A stretch of DNA of 64,000 bases from the NCBI RefSeq assembly GCF_039929605.1, contig NZ_JBDSQX010000017.1:30153-94152 (forward strand), written 5' to 3'. This stretch comes from Pelomonas sp039929605 (GTDB taxonomy: Bacteria; Pseudomonadota; Gammaproteobacteria; Burkholderiales; Burkholderiaceae_C). Under the pieces are notes generated by a model that saw only the letters and a list, made by a program, of their open reading frames with translations, made no database searches and was not told the origin of the DNA. The position numbers and the translations under genes were made by a program. Numbering within the stretch: position 1 is the first letter of the stretch; each line of letters starts with the position of its first letter. Of this stretch, positions 60,862 through 64,000 are shown one piece after another.

Positions 60862-62583
60862 TTATTCGTTGGTGGCGGACAGGACTTCTTCAAGCGTCGT
60901 GACGCCGCCGCGGACCTTCACCAGGCCCGACTGACGCAGGTCACGCACACCTTCCTTCTTGGCCTGTTCGGCGATGTCCATCGCCGTTCCCTCGGCCAGG
61001 ATGATGCGCTGGATTGGCTCGGTGATAGGCATCACTTGGTAAAGCCCAAGCCGGCCACGATAACCGTTTGTGCAGTTGTTGCATCCGACGGCGCGATACG
61101 GCTTCCAACTGCCGTCGAATTCATCCTCGGTGAAGCCTGCCTTGAGCATGGCGTCGCGAGGATATTCGGCCGGCTGCTTGCAGTTCTCGCACAGCCGGCG
61201 CACCAGACGCTGTGCCGTGATCAGCAGCACGCTTGACGCGATGTTGAAGGGCGCGACCCCCATGTTCAGCAGTCGGGTCAGCGTCTTGGGTGCGTCGTTG
61301 GTATGCAGCGTCGACATGACCATGTGGCCCGTCTGCGCCGCCTTGATCGCGATGTCGGCGGTTTCCAGGTCGCGGATTTCGCCGACCATGATGATGTCCG
61401 GATCCTGGCGCAGGAAGGACTTCAGCGCCGCCGAGAAGGTCAGGCCCGCCCTGTCGTTGACGTTGACCTGGTTGATGCCCGGCAGATTGATTTCGGCCGG
61501 GTCCTCGACAGTCGAGATGTTGACGCCGGGCTGGTTCAGGATGTTCAGGCAGGTGTAGAGCGAGACCGTTTTGCCCGAACCCGTCGGGCCGGTCACCAGC
61601 ACCATGCCGTAGGGTCGGTAGATGCAGGCGAGCAGGCGCTCCTTCTCCATCTTCTCGTAGCCGAGCGCTTCGATGCCCAGCTTGGCCGATGACGAGTCCA
61701 GGATCCGGATGACGATCTTCTCGCCGAACAGCGTCGGTAGCGTGCTGATGCGGAAGTCGATGGACTTCGATCCGAACTTCAGCTTCATGCGCCCGTCCTG
61801 CGGCACGCGTTTTTCGGCGATATCCAGGCGGGAGATGACCTTGATGCGCGAAGCGAGCTTGTCCTTGATGGCGATCGGCGGCTGCGTGATCTCGCGCAAC
61901 TCACCGTCAACGCGGAAGCGCACGCGGTAGTGGTACTCGTAGGGCTCGAAGTGCAAGTCGGATGCGCGGAGGTTGATGGCGTCGACCAGCATCTTCTGCA
62001 GGAAGCGCACCACCGGCGCGTCCTCGACGTCGGCCAGTTCAGCCGACTCCTGCTGCGGCGTCGCGTCTTCCTCGGCGATGTCGAAATCGAAGTCACCGCC
62101 TGAGATGGATTCCAACGTCTCCGTCGCACTGACCCCGACGCTGGTCAGCATCTTGGCCAGCTTGTCGTGCTCGACGATGACCCATTCGGGCTGCAACTGC
62201 GTCGCGAACTTGATGCGCTCGATGATCTCGAGATCGGTCGGGTCCGCGCCGCCGACAAAGAGGCGATTGCCGCGCCGCGACAGCGCGACGACTTGGTATT
62301 GCTGGGCAAGCTTGCCCTCGATGACGTTCTGCGGCATGCGCTGCGGATCCATCGCCGACAGATCCAGCAGCGGCAGCGCCAACGCGCTAGACAATGTGTG
62401 TGCCAGATCAGCCGGCGACACCTGGCCGCTGGCGATCACCGCATTGACGAAGCTGATCTTCTTGTCGCGCGCCAGCTTGACCAAATCCTCGGCGGCCTTG
62501 GCCTGCAGCTTGCCCGCGTGCACGAGCATGCGCGCAACCCCGGACAGGGCGGACTGAGGCGGCTCGACGAGCGTGGTTTCCAC
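60862..62583 (-). CDS. pilB: Type IV pilus extension ATPase PilB
   Basis: A hexameric ATPase that drives pilus extension. With the GTG start at 62583 it has 573 residues, the usual size. An N-terminal MshEN-like domain precedes the catalytic core: Walker A GPTGSGKT (332-339), Asp box, Walker B DIIMVGEIRD, His box (TGHMVMSTLHTND), and a zinc tetracysteine C465, C468, C501, C504. The start is uncertain: there is no ribosome site and the frame is open to 62781, but the upstream part has no family resemblance. The retraction ATPase PilT is not in the window. Confidence 0.94.
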   Translation of the reverse strand: METTLVEPPQSALSGVARMLVHAGKLQAKAAEDLVKLARDKKISFVNAVIASGQVSPADLAHTLSSALALPLLDLSAMDPQRMPQNVIEGKLAQQYQVVALSRRGNRLFVGGADPTDLEIIERIKFATQLQPEWVIVEHDKLAKMLTSVGVSATETLESISGGDFDFDIAEEDATPQQESAELADVEDAPVVRFLQKMLVDAINLRASDLHFEPYEYHYRVRFRVDGELREITQPPIAIKDKLASRIKVISRLDIAEKRVPQDGRMKLKFGSKSIDFRISTLPTLFGEKIVIRILDSSSAKLGIEALGYEKMEKERLLACIYRPYGMVLVTGPTGSGKTVSLYTCLNILNQPGVNISTVEDPAEINLPGINQVNVNDRAGLTFSAALKSFLRQDPDIIMVGEIRDLETADIAIKAAQTGHMVMSTLHTNDAPKTLTRLLNMGVAPFNIASSVLLITAQRLVRRLCENCKQPAEYPRDAMLKAGFTEDEFDGSWKPYRAVGCNNCTNGYRGRLGLYQVMPITEPIQRIILAEGTAMDIAEQAKKEGVRDLRQSGLVKVRGGVTTLEEVLSATNE

Positions 62584-62818
62584 TGCAATGGCGTTCAACG
62601 ACGCGAAGACATGAAGTCCGACGATTGTGCCAGCGGCGGAACTATTACCCAGCGAGCGAATTCGCAGACATTCCGTGAAGGATTCGGCGTTGCCCCGCTG
62701 TGGTTCGTGCTGCGGCGATATGGCCCTCGTCCCGAGGGGAAGACTGGTAGTCACGGTGTTGGACAGGTGCAGCGCGCGCAATGCGTCCCTCCATGCCGGC
62801 CGTTACGGGCGCCTATTT

Positions 62819-62829
62819 TGGTATGACCA
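62819..62829. promoter_or_regulatory. Operator-like palindrome TGGTATGACCA
   Basis: TGGT-ATG-ACCA is a perfect 4-bp-arm palindrome of the TGGT-NNN-ACCA type bound by many FadR/FCD-subfamily GntR regulators, including sugar-acid regulators of the UxuR/ExuR kind. It is 211 bp upstream of the GH28-like gene. Confidence 0.45.
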
Positions 62830-62848
62830 CGTTTACAGTGTGAGAATC

Positions 62849-62859
62849 TGGCAATACCA
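62849..62859. promoter_or_regulatory. Second operator-like palindrome TGGCAATACCA
   Basis: One arm differs from the first site (TGGC for TGGT). Its centre is exactly 30 bp from that of the first, close to three helical turns, so two dimers could bind on the same face. The outer arms also form a 9-bp inverted repeat, TTTTGGTAT / ATACCAAAA. Confidence 0.4.
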
Positions 62860-63039
62860 AAAAAAGCACCACGCCGCTGAGGCCAGGAGCTTCGACAACG
62901 AGGCCCGCTAAGAAGACTTCGCCTACTTGAGCGCGGGGGGGTAGCGGCATCGTCTTCAGCATGCCGGCCGGCGACACGAACCGCGCGAGCTGTGATTAAC
63001 GCGGTCCACGACATCAACCTCTTTCATCAAAAACAAGGT

Positions 63040-64000
63040 ATGACATCGAAACTTTCCCGCCGCTCGCTGCTGCAGGTCACCACCGCTGCCGTCGGTGTCG
63101 CCGGCCTGCTGGCGTGCGTGCGGGCAGCGCCGCCTATACCAACGAGTTCACTGTTCGACGTCAAGCGCTTCGGCGCCAAGGGCGATGGCCGCACGCTCGA
63201 CTCGCCAGCGGTCAATGCTGCGATTGCTGCCGCGGCGGCCGCGGGCGGGGGCACCGTTTATTTTCCGCCGGGGCGCTACCTGTCGGCGTCAATCAGGCTC
63301 AAGAGCAACATCACGCTCTACCTGGAAGCGGGCGCGGTGATCGAAGCGGTTGATGCGAGCGTGGCGCGCTACGATCTGCCCGAGCCGAACGAGGCCGGCG
63401 GCAACTATCAGGACTACGGCCACAGCCACTGGCAAAACAGTCTGATCTGGGGTATCGGCCTCGACAACGTCGCCATCGTGGGCGGCGGCTTAATCCATGG
63501 CAAAGGCTTGATTAGCGGCCACGACAAATACACCGGAAACTACACCGACAAGCCGGACCAGCCCGGCGAAGGCGACAAGGCGATCGCGCTGCGCGAGTGC
63601 CGCAACGTGACCCTGCGCGATTTTTCGATCTTGCATGGCGGCCATTTCGGCATCCTGGCGACCGGCTGCTCCAATATGCTGATCGACCACTTGACCATCG
63701 ACACCAACCGCGACGGCATGGATATCGACGCGTGCAACAATGTGCGCGTCACGCATTGCAGCCTGAATACGCCTTGGGACGATGCGATTTGCCTCAAGGC
63801 CAGCTACGGCCTGGGCCGCATCCAGCACTGCGAAAACATCACGATTTCCGATTGCATGGTATCGGGAAATTTCGACGAGGGCAGCCTGCTCGACGGCACC
63901 TTCAAGCGCAGCGCGCCGGAGTACCGGTCGGGGAGATACGGCCGCATCAAGCTGGGCACCGAATCGAACGGCGACTTCAAGAACATCACCATCACGAACT
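63040..64000 (+). CDS. Tat-exported GH28-like polysaccharide hydrolase, cut by window edge
   Basis: At least 320 residues; the frame is open at base 64000. A twin-arginine signal (SRRSLLQVTTAAVGVAGLLA) starts the protein. The N-terminal DVKRFGAKGDGRTLDSPAVN and YFPPGRYLSASIRLKSN are typical of GH28/pectate-lyase-like beta-helices. GH28-like catalytic motifs are NRDGMDID and DDAICLKAS, and RIKLGTESNG corresponds to the RIK motif; the usual GHG is not seen in its place. Substrates in the family include polygalacturonate and rhamnogalacturonan. AAGGT precedes the ATG. Its composition is lower in GC than the neighbours, and it has no link with the pil genes, so recent acquisition or a locus boundary is likely. 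Confidence 0.85.
   Translation, partial: MTSKLSRRSLLQVTTAAVGVAGLLACVRAAPPIPTSSLFDVKRFGAKGDGRTLDSPAVNAAIAAAAAAGGGTVYFPPGRYLSASIRLKSNITLYLEAGAVIEAVDASVARYDLPEPNEAGGNYQDYGHSHWQNSLIWGIGLDNVAIVGGGLIHGKGLISGHDKYTGNYTDKPDQPGEGDKAIALRECRNVTLRDFSILHGGHFGILATGCSNMLIDHLTIDTNRDGMDIDACNNVRVTHCSLNTPWDDAICLKASYGLGRIQHCENITISDCMVSGNFDEGSLLDGTFKRSAPEYRSGRYGRIKLGTESNGDFKNITITN

Larger units (their letters stand above)
62584..63039. other. 456-bp divergent region between pilB and the GH28-like gene
   Basis: No convincing gene is visible. It holds two operator-like palindromes (62819-62829 and 62849-62859), a possible -35 TTTACA (62832-62837) between them, and a CCTCG/CGAGG hairpin near 62735. The right third is less GC-rich than the pil genes. 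For pilB, a CACAAT -10-like box lies about 45 bp upstream of the chosen start, without a clear -35. Confidence 0.5.

Noticed and set aside
62627..62911. Small plus-strand open frame in the pilB-GH28 spacer
   Set aside because: It has no ribosome site, no family resemblance and contains the operator-like palindromes; unlikely to be translated.
1..64000. Prophage, CRISPR array, tRNA-linked island or toxin-antitoxin system
   Set aside because: I looked for repeat-spacer arrays, integrases, tRNA-like cloverleaves and paired small genes and saw none. The only mobile element supported is the RAYT unit.

Overview
The window looks like a chromosomal segment from a GC-rich betaproteobacterium of the order Burkholderiales, probably near Roseateles, Mitsuaria or Rubrivivax. 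The evidence is the strong GC bias, the trimeric porins of the AQSSVTLYG type, and conserved blocks I recall from that order (lptM-cyaY-mrcA-pilMNOPQ-aroKB-dgt-gltBD, mlaFEDACB, hexR-zwf-tal-pgi, yacG-zapD-coaE-pilD-pilC-pilB). No database search was possible, so every family assignment rests on motifs and gene order.

Left part (1-8.6 kb): a type II secretion cluster, gspG-H-I-J-K-L-M-N-D on the minus strand, with gspD cut by the window edge and gspC divergent. Next (8.6-15.3 kb) come a CobT-like protein whose catalytic region is altered, ilvA with an unusual structured upstream region, an OsmC protein, coq7 and two tandem porins. A peptide-type ABC transporter operon (15.4-19.3 kb) has two permeases and two ATPases but no binding protein. 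It is followed by lptM (a 49-residue lipoprotein), cyaY and mrcA.

Middle (22.4-39.8 kb): pilMNOPQ, the type IV pilus alignment complex and secretin, then a 707-residue Ig-like lipoprotein, aroK, aroB, dgt, a RAYT (REP-associated) transposase element whose repeat contains the dgt stop codon, and gltB-gltD. From 39.9 to 47.0 kb a minus-strand minor-pilin operon (pilE-fimT-pilV-pilW-pilX-pilY1) lies between gltD and the mla operon.

Right part (47.3-62.6 kb): the complete mlaFEDACB phospholipid transport operon. Then hexR and zwf face tal-pgi-HAD across a promoter with a HexR-like site, followed by yacG, zapD, coaE, pilD, pilC and pilB. The last gene, cut by the right edge, is a Tat-exported GH28-like pectin-type hydrolase preceded by two operator-like palindromes 30 bp apart.

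The strongest theme is the cell envelope. Type II secretion, type IV pilus assembly (all but the major pilin and retraction ATPase), lipid asymmetry, peptidoglycan and LPS-export factors share one 64 kb stretch. PilD is predicted to process the pseudopilins of both the pilus and the secretion system. I saw no tRNA, rRNA, CRISPR array or prophage. The points most worth checking are the RNA-like region upstream of ilvA, the CobT-like protein, the Ig/EF-hand lipoprotein inside the pil-aro operon, the repeats that abut stop codons, and the paired operators before the GH28 gene.
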